DNA of 64,000 nucleotides from Poecilobothrus nobilitatus (taxonomy: Eukaryota; Arthropoda; Insecta; Diptera; Dolichopodidae), in contig OX352773.1 of assembly GCA_947095535.1 (NCBI GenBank), forward strand, positions 260,423,590 through 260,487,589. Reading direction: 5' to 3'. This document shows, piece by piece, positions 48,009 through 60,507 of this stretch. Each line of letters opens with the position of its first letter. Within the stretch, counting starts at the first letter, position 1. A program made the position numbers and the translations under genes. The notes under the pieces are model-generated. The model saw only the letters and a list, made by a program, of their open reading frames with translations, was not told the DNA's origin and ran no database searches.

Positions 48009-49396
48009 TATACCCTATTGTATTATATTGTGTACGATAGGATCGGGAATAATAAAATTACTCCTCCGTTTGTAACTCGAAATAAGCGAGCTAGATATAC
48101 CTTCAAAGGTATGGATCGGATCAGAATTAAATTCTGAGTCGTTTAAGCCATGTCCGTCCGTCCATCAGCACGCTAACGCACAAACTAAGACAGCTAGAAT
48201 CTTGAAATTTGCACAAAATATTCTGGGAGCAATAAGTAGGTTTTCTATTTTTTTTGGTTGAGTTCCGACCAAAACTTCGGGTAGCTCCCGAACAACTAAC
48301 TTATAGATCTCCACAATTTTTTTGAAATAGAGCCATGAAATTTTAACTGCTGATAGATATCATAAAAATATTAATTTTATGTTAATATTAATTTTTCTGT
48401 AGCCCCACCCGTTAAGGAGCTACAGCCCCCCAAAGTCCCAAAAATCTCTATATTTAAATTGTTATAACACAAGCTCTACAAGGTATATCTTCAATTCCAA
48501 ACGATAGGTACTATTATAAGCTTTACAAACATGTATATAATAAATATATACTTGTGCTGTCTTAATTTACTGTTATGCGAAACTGAATTATTGCAAAATC
48601 CTTTAACCCTTTTATCTTCTAAACGGTTTAAGTTAGAAACTGAAACTGAAATTTTGTCTGAAGTTAGATCTTTGAAAATAAGTATGATTCATTTCAGAAT
48701 TTTTTTTTGTATCACCCCCCGTTTAGGAGCTGTAAGGGGTCAAAAACTGAAAATTTCCTATTTTTTGAATTTTGTTTTACTCGATAATTTGAAATTGTTG
48801 AAGATATAATGCGTAGTACAAAAAATTGTAAATAAATAAACAACATAACGGTTGCTTGAAGAATTTTTATTTATATGATATTAATATACATACATACTTA
48901 TATAATATCATGTTTATTTACATATCGTATATGTCACTGATGAATGAATGATAAGAGTACAGATGTATATTATATAGCGCCGTATTTACATACATATATG
49001 TATTTTATTGTACTTATAAGAAATTATTCTGTCAAGGGAATATTTAAATATAATATAATATAATATTTAAAATTATATTTACTGTTTTGTGCTTAGTAAA
49101 TTTAATATACATTTACCGCTTAGTATTAAATGGTACTATAGAAATTTGAAAAAGTTTTGGATTGATAATCGTTATGTGGAAGGTTAGAATCTGCTTTTGA
49201 AGAATGTACATATAAACATATAGTTTGAATATATGTACAACCCATAGTTCTAGAAATTATAAAATTCACCCAAATTATTTTAAAATACTAAAATATTAAA
49301 AAAATAATATTGTAAGCAGGGTGACAGGCTGTGAACATACTAACGGTTCGTACAGGTATCTAAGAGTTGACAAAGGCAACTGTATTCTTCCTCGTT
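48009..49396 (+). mobile_element. HelA copy 3, internally deleted
   Basis: The 5' end is interrupted: TATACCC is followed by about 18 extra bases before ACGATAGGATCGGG. The GTCC run is short (CATGTCCGTCCGTCC). About 200 bp are missing near 48765, where TTTCCTATTTTTT joins GAATTTTGTTTTACTCG. The 3' end is intact: GGTTCGTACAGGTATC, GTTGACAAAGGCAAC, CTTCCTCGTT. The broken 5' inverted repeat suggests the copy can no longer move. Confidence 0.8.
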
Positions 49397-49596
49397 TAAT
49401 GATAGAGATAAGTATAGGAATAACAAGCGAATCTTTCGAATACCTATAACATTTTCATTTTTTTTTTAATGAAATTTGTTGTTTCTTTAAAAACTTATAA
49501 CAAATCCTCTGAAAATTTAGCTAGTTTTATATTAAATAAGGAAGGATGTAAAACCTAAAAATTTTTAAAGGCAGATATTTTTAACAGGACAAGGGG
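49397..49596. other. AT-rich spacer
   Basis: Nothing recognised. Confidence 0.3.
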
Positions 49597-49722
49597 AATG
49601 TTTAGCACTGAGTTTAATTTCGACTTTCACTTGTTCAAATATAAAGTACGAAAGAGTTCAGCTGTAATTTTTGCTTGAAAAGTGAAATTTGAGTTTAAGT
49701 TCACTTTAATGCATTCGGCCAA
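49597..49722. mobile_element. Fold-back/MITE-like palindrome, diverged second copy
   Basis: The right half TTTTTGCTTGAAAAGTGAAA...AGTTTAAGTTCACTTTAATGCATTCGG parallels the right arm at 7595-7646. The left half (AATGTTTAGCACTGAGTTTAA...TTTCACTTGTTCAAA) is its weaker inverted partner. Confidence 0.5.
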
Positions 49723-49959
49723 ATAAAAAGTATTCGAGCAACTGAGTTTTAATTTTTACATCATAATTTAAGACGTATAGATAGATTTTTGAAAAATTTC
49801 TTCTGGTGTCCGTTCTCCAGATGGTTTTAGCGGTAGATTTAGGTTTATAAAGGTTAACAATTCCTGTTTTTTATTGTTTTCAGATTATAAAACAATTCGG
49901 GTAGAATTTGACTAATTATAATAATTTGAATAAAGGAAAAAACTTTGGGGGGAATAAAG

Positions 49960-50135
49960 GAGACAACTTGAAAATTTATGGGGAATATAGCTTCTCTACA
50001 AATAGACTCCACAATTGTTACATTTTTTATAAGATCTATCTATACGCCTTAAATTTTAATTTGTTACCTTTACAGTAAAACATAAACAAACAGACGGACA
50101 AAGGAAATTTGAAGAAAATGGGCTATGCTTAATAA
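49960..50135 (-). mobile_element. HelD fragment (5' part)
   Basis: Minus strand has TTTGTCCGTCTGTTTGTTTATG, then the ATAAAAAATGTAACAATTGTGG block that follows the GTCC tract in HelD. The rest of the element is absent or decayed. Confidence 0.5.
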
Positions 50136-53100
50136 AAAAAAAAATAAAAATAAAAAATGAAATACAGTACTTACCCTAACTATTATATGGGTTATACCTA
50201 TTATATGGGTAATAAAAGTTTTTTGAAAATTGTTATAGACTTTTTATTTAGATATTATTATTATTGTAAAGATAAATAAAAACTTTTGAGAACTTAAAAT
50301 TACCTTGAAATTCTTAAAATTATTTGTATTTTATTGTAAAGGAATTGTATATAGTAAAAAAAAAAAAAACAAAAAAAAAATGTCATTTATATAAGAGATC
50401 GTAATTAGTGTAAAGTTTTTGTTTTAGTTTTTCATTCATTTTTCTTTTTAAAGATAAAAATTTTTCTCATATTAAAATTTTGAAACAATGAAATTTTTCT
50501 TTTTTGAAACAATACATAGATTTATTTTTTTTTTTTTAATTTTTTGTGTATGTTTTAAAGAAAATTTTTAATATTCTTGTAATATTGTTCTTCATACGTA
50601 AACAAAAAGAATATAAAAAAGAAAAATTTGTTTTTTTATATATATATACATATCTTTTATGAAAAGAATGATGCAAACAATAATGTTCATTGATTATTCA
50701 GTTCTTAACTCAAATAATCTTTTTCTGCGTCAGAATATAAAATAACAGAAAATTAATGATAAAGGATGCAAATCAGATTTCTTTTTTTTTTATAATATTT
50801 TTTAAAAGTATTATTTTTAAAATATAACTAAGTATTTATAGTCTGTGCTTATTAAAAATTAAGTAAAATTTTATTTTATTTTATCCTATATACATACATA
50901 TATATATCATAATTTATCTCTTTAATGAATTTAAATTTTAAGATTCATTATTGTGATCTTTTTCATTTTTTTTTTTTTTTTTTTTTTCATTCAAATCTTA
51001 AGAAATAATCATAAGAATCAGAAAACTTATAAATTTTTGTTTAAGTGGGTACTAGTAACTGGTGAATGGTTCTTTAAAACGTAGATAAAAAAAAAAAAAA
51101 AAAAAAACGTTTTTCCATAAAGAATCGATAATATCTTTTTAATGTTTTCTTTTTAACTTTTCTTTCGGTTTGCATTACCAGCATATACAAGAAAATGAAA
51201 AACAAAACAAAAGTAAAAAAAATATAAAATTTAAAATTTTTTTTTTTTTTTTAAGAAAATTTAAAATAATTTTTTTATTTTTGCAGTTTCCTTCTTAAAT
51301 CACCTGGACTTAAAAAATAATGAAGAAAAAGTATCTGTAAGATTTTTTTTTTTTGCACTTTCTTATTTTGTTTTTTTTTTTTGTTACACTTATTATGAAA
51401 AGAATTGAAATCATAAAACAAAATTCTTCTCCGAAGGGTTTTTGTTTTTTTTAAAGAATATTAAGGTTTTGAACGTGAGCGCTTAAATGTTTTTTTGTTG
51501 AAAACTCATATTTTGAGGTTAAATCAGTAACTAAAGGTTATTTTCTGCGAAAACAAAATCACTTATTTATCAAATAAATGTTTTTAGATATTTTTTATTA
51601 ATAGTGAAAATGATCAGATTAGACCAATTTGCTAATCAAGGAAATTTCAAAAAAAAATGAAATTTTCACAATTCTTATACATAAATTGAACTGTATTTTA
51701 CATGTATAGATACAAATTTACAGATTATTATTTAGATTTAAAATGATTCTTAATAAATAAACATTAATAAATATATTATGTAAGGTTCTTCTCTCTATTT
51801 TTTATTAAAATTTTACATATAAGTACATATTGAAAAAGTCAAAGGAATTACACTACAGAGGTTATTTTTTGTATATTTTACTTTTCTTATTAAATTTTTT
51901 CTAAAAAAAAAAACTTACGAGTAAAATAAAAACCGTTCTAAAAATAATATGAAAAACTTATCAATGTCTAACACTAATAAATCTAAAAAATAAAAAATTA
52001 AGCCTTTTTTGATTTTGAATTTTTAATGTTTGTAGACTATGGAAATTTTTCATGGTAGTTACATTTTTTACTTCGGCAGGCAAATTCTAAGATTACTTTA
52101 CTAATGCTACCATGTCTTACAATCATTAAAAACAAATAAGTTATGGATACTGAGGATTGAATGAGAATTGTAAGATTTGCCATGAACTTTAGAGTGACAT
52201 AAACCATAGAATATTCTTTTTATAAAATTTCACTAAATTGTCATAAATAGAAAGATGTTGGTTAATAAACAAAAAATTATTCTGATTTTTCTCATCAACT
52301 TATCAACTTAAATAATTTATCCCAAATCTAAAATACAGAACCTAAGTAATAGTCTAAGTATTATGTAATGAGACTGACATTTGAACTGAATAAGGTTTTT
52401 TTTTTTATTTAATTGAATTTAAACCCGTACAAAATATAAAATAAAGTAAATTAATACAGGATAAAAATCAAGAATTCAAGGAGGCAAAAAAAAAGGATTA
52501 TTTTTTCATTATTGATGGCATTATTCTTTAATTTCTTCCGATCTCAAAGATGTTTTTTTTTTTTCGTTTTTTTTTTCCTGTTGTTCATTTGTTTTAAATA
52601 CACGTCGTCAATTTCTTTTTTCTTCTTCTTGACTTCTTACCTTCAAACAGGAAGTAAATATTTTATTAAAAAACTAACTTTTGTAATATTTAAAAAAAAA
52701 TGAAAAACAAAACAAAAATTAAAGATGATTTTCTTACTTAAAATTTTAAATTATAAAATAAGGGGAAAAAAAATACATAATGTTACCGGTTATTATTTAA
52801 ACTATGTTTAATTTTTGTGTTCGAATGAATCGGCTTCAATTTTTTATCTTTTCATTTAAAGATTTGGTGTTATTTTGATGAAGTAGACGGTATTTTTTAC
52901 TTTTAAAAGAAAATATTAAGGGCTGTTAAGGTGAGTATCTATTATAATTTATGTTGCAAATAAACTTTTGAAGTATTAAATCTAAACTTCTAATACATGA
53001 TATTTAAGTATGTTAAATTTTTTTCATCTTTAGGTTATCTATATAGAAGGGCCTAGAATGGAAAATTTTTATATTTAGAATAATGAAATGTTATTTAAGG

Positions 53101-53208
53101 TTGAATCAATGTTAAATGACTTCTTGAATATAGAAATCGACGAACTATATATTGAATTTTAATTGACAGAAAGTGTCAATTTATACTATTTAAGGTTGTT
53201 TTAGTATA
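50136..53208. other. T-rich low-complexity spacer
   Basis: Long poly(T) and poly(A) runs throughout, including about 24 T at 50965-50988 and about 23 A at 51087-51108. One splice-donor-like site (GTTAAG/GTGAGTATC at about 52931) follows an acceptor-like TCATTTAAAG near 52861. The 68-bp block between has a stop in each frame tested, so at most it is a non-coding exon. The frame at 52512-52703 is poly(Phe) low complexity. Confidence 0.35.
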
Positions 53209-53399
53209 TCTAATATATAAGGAAGAAATTCTGTTTGTTTGTTTGTTTGTTTGGCACGGATTCACGTAAAAACCACCAGTTCGATTGCAACCAAATTTTG
53301 CAGGAACATTTCTACGACCCCGGAAAGAGTTATAGGTATATATATCTCGTTCCGGTTCATTAACCCATTGCGGCCCGAGAGCGTTTTAAAGCGTTTTGG

Positions 53400-54260
53400 T
53401 TTTTTCGTTGTTCTGCCTAAACGGTTTGACCGATTGAGTTGAAAATTTGCACAAATGTTCTTCTCATCTTTAGTGGTGTACAAGAAATTGGGTTGCCATA
53501 TGTCACCCAGGTTAGGCCCGCCGGGCTTCCAAAAAATTTTTTGTTTCCGATTTATGTCCAATTTTGTATGCCGGTTTTGTGGTCTGAAAAAACCCCTGAG
53601 ATGAATTTTTGTAAAGTTCAAGTAACCCGTTTTGGCACGAAGTTCATTAAATTTTTCTGATGTCCTGCTTAAACGGTTACACCAATTGATTTGAAAATTT
53701 GCAAAACTCTTGCTCTTTAGCAGAAAAGCTTACTAGATTAATTTAGTTAGGATCCATTAACCCGTTTCGGCACCAGGGTTCAGTGAAATTTTTAATTTAC
53801 CTTAAAGTCGCGCTTAAACGGTGTGACCAATTGAGTTGAAAATTTACAAAAGTGTAGTTCTTCACTCCAGAAGCTCACTCAGTTGACTTGGTTACGATCC
53901 ATTAACCCATTTCGGCACCAGGGCCCAATGAAGTGTTTTAATTTTTTTATTGTCGCGCTTAAAAGTTTTGACCAATTGAGTTGAAAAATTGCAAAATTGC
54001 TACTCTTTAGCACAGAAGCCTACTGAGTTGAATTGGTTACAATGCATTAACCCGTTTCGGCACCAGGCCTCAATGATATTTTTTAATTTCTTTGTTGTCG
54101 AGCTTAAAAGGTTTGATCAATTGAGTTGAAAAATTACAAAAGTGTAGCTCTTCACCGCAGAAGCCCACTCAGTTGATTTGGTTACGATCCACTAACCTGT
54201 TTCGACACCACGGCCCAATGAAGTTTCTTAATGTTTTTGTTGTCGCGCTTAAATGGTTTT
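53400..54260 (+). repeat. Helitron internal tandem repeat, 145-bp unit
   Basis: The anchor (CGCTTAAACGG or variant) occurs at about 53666, 53811, 53956, 54101 and 54246, exactly 145 bp apart. A diverged unit starts near 53414. Each unit holds GACCAATTGAGTTGAAAA, AGAAGCC.ACTCAGTTGA, CCATTAACCCGTTTCGGCACC and CAATGAA.TTTTTTAAT. Confidence 0.9.
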
Positions 54261-54544
54261 TATAAGATGCATGTGTATAACATATTTCCCATAAAATATC
54301 ATTGAAATATGTACATATAGTATGTATAACATGCGAATATTTAAAAATACTATATATCACATTTCTGTACAGTATTTAATAAAAAATGAGTACATACATA
54401 TTTAAAGAACAGAAAACTTTACATTCTAATCCATATACAATTTTTACACATATTTTTAGCCAATTAATTTGAAAACATAATTAGAAAAAGTAAACTTAAA
54501 AAAATTCTGGTAGATTTATAAAGGTAAAAAACAATCATGTATTT

Positions 54545-54800
54545 TTTATATTGAAAATATCTTAAACAGAACCTGAGATGTATGCATTTAAAAAGAAGTT
54601 TTTCAAAATTTGTAGAGCTGTCGGTGCTGTAGGATCTCCAGCTGTGAGGGTACATAAAAACGTTGTTCTTCTACATTACTCTTTTAAGAGACCTATGCAT
54701 AATTAATATTTCATTGCTCTTTATTAAACAGTATATAAGTTTTGTAAACAGACGCAGGGATAGAGCGTACCTAATAGCAAATTTTTCAAAATGTGCTTAA
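54545..54800 (-). mobile_element. HelD fragment nested in the Helitron
   Basis: Plus-strand text TTGAAAATATCTTAAACAGAACCTGAGATGTATGCATTTAAAA, GAGCTGTCGGTGCTGTAGG, AGTTTTGTAAACAGACGCAGGGATAGAG and TTTTTCAAAATGTGCTTAAAAG matches, in order, the 5' half of HelD at 30150-30430. Either inserted into or picked up by the Helitron. Confidence 0.65.
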
Positions 54801-55114
54801 AAGAATAATTCAAAAAAATATGAAGTGACATTACTTAGGAAAAACAATTTATTACATTATGGTTTTTTATAATTGAAATGCGATTTTATGTTTCGATATT
54901 AACGAATATATTGTGAAAACTCATTTCGCCGTAATTGCGTACTCAATAGATTATTGATTCCTTTAAAGATTTTTTGTAATAAAAATAGAATATTAACTAC
55001 CAGCATCTGTAAATGCATAGTAATAAGTTAACTATAAATTAAATTAACGCAGAAATAAAAGTTAATAATTTTTATTTCATAAAATACTCCGGGCAACGCC
55101 GGGTACTCTGCTAG

Positions 55115-56145
55115 TAATTATATAACCGTTAGTGAAATAATAGTTTTATGTAATGGTTTTTCTTAGATTTGAACCCATTCCTATATATTACATTTTTCAA
55201 TATGTTGTTCTTAATCTATAAGATTAGATGAATATCCTTTCATTTTTCTTTGTTTGTACAAATATTAAAATACACATAATACAGAATGTTATTAATGTAA
55301 GACACGTTCAATGTAAAATATTTTAAAATAATTCATGTTTTTTATTATTGTACATTGTTTCTAAGTGAAATTTGTTTGTTTTCTTTCTGGTTCAATATTT
55401 TTTTGTTATTTTTAATACATTTAATATAAAATCTTGTACAACACATTGTTAACATATAAATAAGTATATCTATATAATATTATGTAGATATATTAATACA
55501 GGTATAATTTGTAGATCATGTTTGCATATGTTCTTAAAAAAAGGTAAAAATATAAAAAGGAAGAAAAATATAACAATCATGTATTCCTTAACATATGTTA
55601 TTACCATAGTAACAAAAAATATTCCCTAAACATGTATAATAGTTAATTAATTTTTTTTTTTTTTGAATATTTTTACAAATGTTACGATAAGAATTTTTAA
55701 AGAAAAGAAATTTTTTTTTTGTTTTAATACAGTGCAACTTAATCCAAAAGTTTTGGTTGCCTAAAAATCATAGATTCAATATTTTTGTTTATTTTCTCTA
55801 AGTGATTTAAAATATTTGATTTTTAAGTCAAATACTCTATAAACCTTAATATGATAGGTATATCATAATATTATTATCATTATCAAAATATTATCATAAC
55901 TTATTATATAATAAAAAAAACTTTGCAGAATTTTTTTTAAATCTATTTATTTTTATTGGTGTCATGTCGAGTAAAGCCATATTTCACGAATACTTCACGA
56001 AAATGGCTTTATGGCGCATTCATGTGAGTGTCTGTGTCATTCGAAGAAAACTATAGTTTAAAAGGAAATCTATTAAACTTAATTAACCAACCTTAAAGTT
56101 CTACCTACCTATATTGTTGAGACTATTACCCCAAAACTAATTATT
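55115..56145. other. AT-rich spacer
   Basis: No gene. One small stem: TAAAGCCAT (55972-55980) with ATGGCTTTA (56003-56011), enclosing a TTCACGAA direct repeat. Confidence 0.35.
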
Positions 56146-56342
56146 TTTATTTATTTTTTTTTTAAGCATTTCTCTGCCATATAAATGTGGACAGGAAATT
56201 ACACAAGCTTTCCTGTTCAGACGTGGCTGGAAATGGCGTAATGGGGAATAACTCTTACGATGCGTGTGGGATTCGAACCCACACTCCTTCTGTGTTTACA
56301 GCGTATTTTATACGCTCTTACCCACTAGGCCACCGGGGCCCC
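56146..56342 (-). mobile_element. tRNA-derived SINE, copy 3 (best preserved)
   Basis: Minus-strand head: GGCCTAGTGGGTAAGAGC (A box), then GTGGGTTCGAATCCCAC, an intact B box inside a T-arm-like hairpin. The body is CGTAAGAGTTATTCCCCATTACGCC...CCAGCCACG, then AATTTCCTGTCCACATTTATATGG and GAGAAATGC, with an A-rich tail. A 10-bp target-site duplication ACTAATTATT lies at 56136-56145 and 56343-56352. The short plus-strand frame (56187-56369) over it is not a gene. Confidence 0.9.
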
Positions 56343-56387
56343 ACTAATTATTGGAACCCTATTATTTAAGTCTTTGTGATTATCACT

Positions 56388-56463
56388 GATCCAGCCAATG
56401 CTGTAGTTTTTAAGACACCAGCCTTTCATACGAAAAGTCTCGGGTTCAAACCCCGGCTGGGTC
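56388..56463 (+). other. tRNA pseudogene or SINE head
   Basis: 76 nt. Acceptor GATCCAG pairs fully (one G-U) with CTGGGTC. T arm TCGGG-TTCAAAC-CCCGG is near perfect. The D arm is poor and the anticodon arm (CCTTTCATACGAAAAG) only pairs with an out-of-register loop, so no anticodon can be assigned. The acceptor and T arm resemble the SINE head at 39977-40060. No typical RNA polymerase III T-run follows immediately. Confidence 0.45.
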
Positions 56464-57489
56464 ATATAGATTAATAAAAAATAATATAGATTTTTGTTAT
56501 AATATATAATTAGTAGAAGATAATTAAATTAAAAATAAGTACATATTATGTACTATAAATTATAATTAATGTCATATTGTAATAGCTGTATAACAAGATA
56601 ATAATAAACCATAAATTCTTGTATAAAATAATAGATGGCGTAAAATAAAAGAAACGTCTTAGTCTTGTACAATAGCTACAGCCAAGTAATCAACGGCTTA
56701 GTGAAAATAATGATTCACGAAACTGAAGCTTAGTCAAATATGAATAATAAATGACTTAGTGGATGCCCTATACTACTCATTGGAGTGAAAAAAAAAAAAA
56801 AATTTAAGTAACCAAATCCCGAATTCACTCCAATTAAAGCTAATTTTATGGAAAAGGTATGCGCTTTGTAAAAAACTATAAAATCCCTTCAAATTACTTA
56901 TCTTACGTTACATATTTTAAGAACAAAATATTTAAAATGGTGGGAACTATCGCCCGCAAACCCCTACTAATCAAATTGGAAATATGACTTTTCTCTAAAG
57001 GATATAAAGCTTTATACTTATGAAATATCGCTTTATGACCTATGGCTTTAAGATCCGCACCATTTTTACTATATTTTTTTCTGTTTCTTTATGACATCAA
57101 AATTTTTTTGTAGTCTTTAACTAAAAATTATGATCTTGAGTTTTACCTGTTATAATTTAAAAAAAAAACAACAAAAAGGACCACAATATTATTAAAGTAA
57201 TGAAAAAGAAAACAAGAACAAATTATAAAATATATAAAAAGTAAATTGTAAGGACTGAACTCAAATATAATTTGATACATTGAATCCTACGCTCACCAAT
57301 GAACATAAAAGAAACCTGCGTTACGTCTCACGGTGAACATAAAAATAGGCTTGTGTTCAGTTCCCATCCAAACATTTTTAAAGGTAAACAAGAGTAAATT
57401 AAATTGATTTGGGCTTTTCAGAACATTGAGAAGTTCACCGATTATATACTATCGAGATTTTTTATGTTCATTGTGAGTACAAGATTTTG
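56464..57489. other. AT-rich spacer
   Basis: No gene recognised. GTGAACATAAAA / CCAATGAACATAAAA is repeated near 57290-57345. Confidence 0.3.
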
Positions 57490-57870
57490 ACATACTGAAG
57501 ATGTAAAGGCACCAAAATATTGCTAAATACTGTTTTCACATAACGGTAAATTTACATACTAAATTGTAAAAATTTATGTAATTTTGATTTATAAAAATTT
57601 CCTTACGTCAAAGATTTTTATATTGAAAAAGTCTTAAGCAAAACTTCATATATAAACTTTTCCAATCGTCTTCCAAAAGTTTAAAAAAATCTTCGAAGAG
57701 GCTGCAGCTCTGTAATGAAAGTGGATTTATAAAAAATTTGTTCTACAACATTAATGTTTTAATCAAATCTACCCATTGTTAAAATTTCATTGCTGCATAT
57801 TAAACAATGTAAAAGGGCTGTAAGCAAAATGACGGACAAAGTAAATCTAATAAACAAAATGCGTACTAGA
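57490..57870 (-). mobile_element. HelD fragment
   Basis: Plus-strand text TTTTCACATAACGGTAAATTTACATACTAAATTG, TTGAAAAAGTCTTAAGCAAAAC, GAGGCTGCAGCTCTGTAATG, and GTAAGCAAAATGACGGACAAAGTAAATCTAATAAAC matches HelD 30055-30410 in order. The GTCC run has decayed to one unit. Confidence 0.6.
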
Positions 57871-58357
57871 AGATGTATAACTGATTTTAAAATGCCGCCC
57901 TAACAAATATTTTAATTTTATTTATTATTAATCAATTTAAAAATTTCAATTATTTTTGTGTCAGCTTTCCTGTGTGTGTTGCGATTGTAAATGTCAATCA
58001 TTCTGTTTAATATGATATTGAGCTAAATTTCGTTTAACAAAAAGCTAGAATTTATATTTCACATTTACATATAATCGAAAAACTAATATATATTGAAAGT
58101 AGTATAACCTTGTATTAGGGCGAGTAAATTATAACACCAGTTGCTCTTCCTTTTATGTATATATGGAATCCGCAAGATTTTATTGTTTACATAATTTAAA
58201 TACATATAAAAGAATATAATTTGACACATTAATATAATGACATTTTTTTAATTTTAAAAAAATTTATTAAAAATAATCTTATTAATTAAATTATTAATTT
58301 ATTATCCTATTACATTAATAAAGAAAATATGAATTAAAATTAAAAAAAAAAAAAAAA
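57871..58357. other. AT-rich spacer
   Basis: Nothing recognised. Confidence 0.3.
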
Positions 58358-59917
58358 AACGAGGAAGATTACAGTTGCCTTTGTCAACTCTTAGATATCC
58401 GTACGAACCGTTAGTATGTTCACAGCCTGTCACTCTGCTCACAATATTATTTTTTTAATATTTTAGTATTTTAAAATAATTTGGGTGAATTTTATAATTT
58501 CTAGAACTATGGGTTGTACATATATTCAAACTATATGTTTATATGTACATTCTTCGAAAGCAGATTCTAACCTTTCACATAACGATTATCAATCCAAAAC
58601 TTTTTCAAATATTCTATAGTACCATTTAATACTAAGAGGTAAATGTATATTAAATTTTATTAATACAAAATAGTAAATATAATTTTAAATATTATATTAT
58701 ATTATATTTAAATATTCCATTAACAGAATAATTTCTTATAAGTACAACAAAATACATATATGTAAGTAAATACGGCGCTATATAATATACATATACTCTT
58801 ATCATTCATTCACTAGTGACATATACGATATGTAAATAAACATGATATTATATAAGTATGTATGTATATCAATATCATATAAATAAAAATTCTTCAAGCA
58901 ACCGTTATGTTGTTTATTTATTTGCATTTTTATGTACTACTCATTATATCCTCAACTATTTCAAATTATCGAGTAAAACAAAATACAAAAAATTTGTTGA
59001 AGAAATTTGTTAGAAAATTTGAAAAAATCAAGTAACACTTTCGTCAATTATAAAGTAACCCTATATTATTTAAAAAACTTATTAACAGAAATAAGAGTAT
59101 AATATTAAAGCTTTAATTTTTGTGTATTACTTCAAAAAAATTTTAACAGGTGTTTAAAAATAGGAAATTTTCAGTTTTTGACCCCTTACAGCTCCTAAAC
59201 GGGGGGTGATACAAAAAAAATTTCTGAAATGACTCATACTTATTTTCAAAGATCTAACTTCTGTCAAAATTTCAAGTTTCCAACTTAAACGTTTTAGAAG
59301 ATAGAAGGGTTGAAGGATTTTGCAAAATTTGAGTTTCGCATAACGGTAAATTAAGACACCGTATGCCACAAATATATATTTATTGTATATATACTTTTAA
59401 AGCTAATAAAAGTAGTAATCGTTTGGCGTTTTCAAAATGAAGATATACCTTATACAACTTGTACTATAACAATTTAAATATAGAGCTTTTTTGAACCTTT
59501 AGGGAGCTGTAGCTCCGTAACGGGTGGGGCTACAAAAAAAGTTATTAAAAATAAAATTAATGTTTTTGTGAGATCTATCAGCAGTTAAAATTTCATAGCC
59601 CTATTTCAAAAAAAATGTGGGGATCTAAAAGTTAGGTGTTCGAGAGCTACGCTAAGGTTTGGTCCAAACTCAAGCAAAAAAAATAGGGAACCTACAAATT
59701 ACTCCAAAAATATTTTGTGTAAATTTCAAGATTCTAGCTTTCTTAGTTTTTGAGTTAGCGTGCTGACGGACGGACGGACGGACGGACATGGCTCAAAAGT
59801 CTTAGAATTTTTTTCTGATCCGATCCATACCTTTGAAGGTATATCTAGCTCGCTTATTTCGAGGTGTTACAAACGGAGGAGTAATTTTATTATACCCGAT
59901 CCTATCGTACGGGTATA
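58358..59917 (-). mobile_element. HelA copy 4, near full length
   Basis: Same element as 24405-25973 on the opposite strand: TATACCCGTACGATAGG end at 59917, four GTCC units (59766-59786 complement), GTTGACAAAGGCAAC hairpin and CTTCCTCGTT-type end at 58358 (here AATCTTCCTCGTT). The 3' end abuts a 17-A run on the plus strand, consistent with the T-rich target preference of Helentrons. Confidence 0.85.
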
Positions 59918-60324
59918 AAAATAGCAAAATTTTTTAAAACATCAATTTATTTAAATTGTGTTTGGAAATTCATCTTACATATAAAAAATATCATGGGATT
60001 TCCAATTTTTTTGTATGAATAAATTTAAAAGCAAATGAGTATTTAAATGATCATTAAACTGTGTACTTAACTATCTATATAAAATTATATGTAACTACAT
60101 TGAATATTAATATTAAATTCATTAAAGTTATTATAGTTATTAAACCTAGTAATAAAATCAAATATTAGTTAGTAATGGTAATTAGGTACTGTGTATTCAA
60201 TTTAAAAAAATTCATTTCGATAATAAGTAATAAGAGATTTTATTTAAAAAATTCATGTGGACGGTTGATTTAATTTTAAAGATTTATTTTTAAACTTTAG
60301 AATATTTTTTAATTTTTTTTTTTT
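59918..60324. other. AT-rich spacer
   Basis: Nothing recognised. Confidence 0.3.
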
Positions 60325-60507
60325 AGTTTATTCCCCTGCTACATAAATGTGACAAATAACTTAGACATCCTTTTCTTTTCAGACGTGGCTCTAAATGTCA
60401 TAAGGGGAAATTATTCATATGACGTGCGTCGGATTTGAACCCCGCATTTTCCCGGTATTTACAACATATTCCATACGCTCTTACCCACTAGGCCACCGAG
60501 GCCCCTT
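60325..60507 (-). mobile_element. tRNA-derived SINE, copy 4
   Basis: Minus-strand head GGCCTCGGTGGCCTAGTGGG, TAAGAGCG, and a mutated B box GGGGTTCAAATCC. The family body has CATATGAATAATTTCCCCTTATGACATTTAGAGCCACG and a shortened tail. No clear target-site duplication. Confidence 0.8.

Larger units (their letters stand above)
53209..55114 (+). mobile_element. Canonical non-autonomous Helitron
   Basis: Starts TCTAATATATAAGG after an A and is followed by (GTTT)n (53231-53252), a usual start for arthropod Helitrons. The 3' end is CCGGGCAACGCCGGGTACTCTGCTAG, a G+C-rich hairpin then CTAG (55111-55114), followed by T, which fits A/T target insertion without duplication. The inside is a 145-bp tandem array (separate entry), with a HelD fragment nested at 54545-54800. 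There is no Rep/helicase coding sequence, so it would need an autonomous partner. The frames at 53239-53660 are not recognised as genes. Confidence 0.85.

Noticed and set aside
53239..53660. Frames on both strands at the Helitron 5' part, including a 119-codon minus frame
   Set aside because: Lies inside the non-autonomous Helitron; no Rep or helicase motif; probably chance in a G+C-richer stretch.
59154..59369. 71-codon minus frame and the similar 48531-48809 plus frame
   Set aside because: Both read through the same HelA body block; HelA is non-coding and the frame is broken in other copies.
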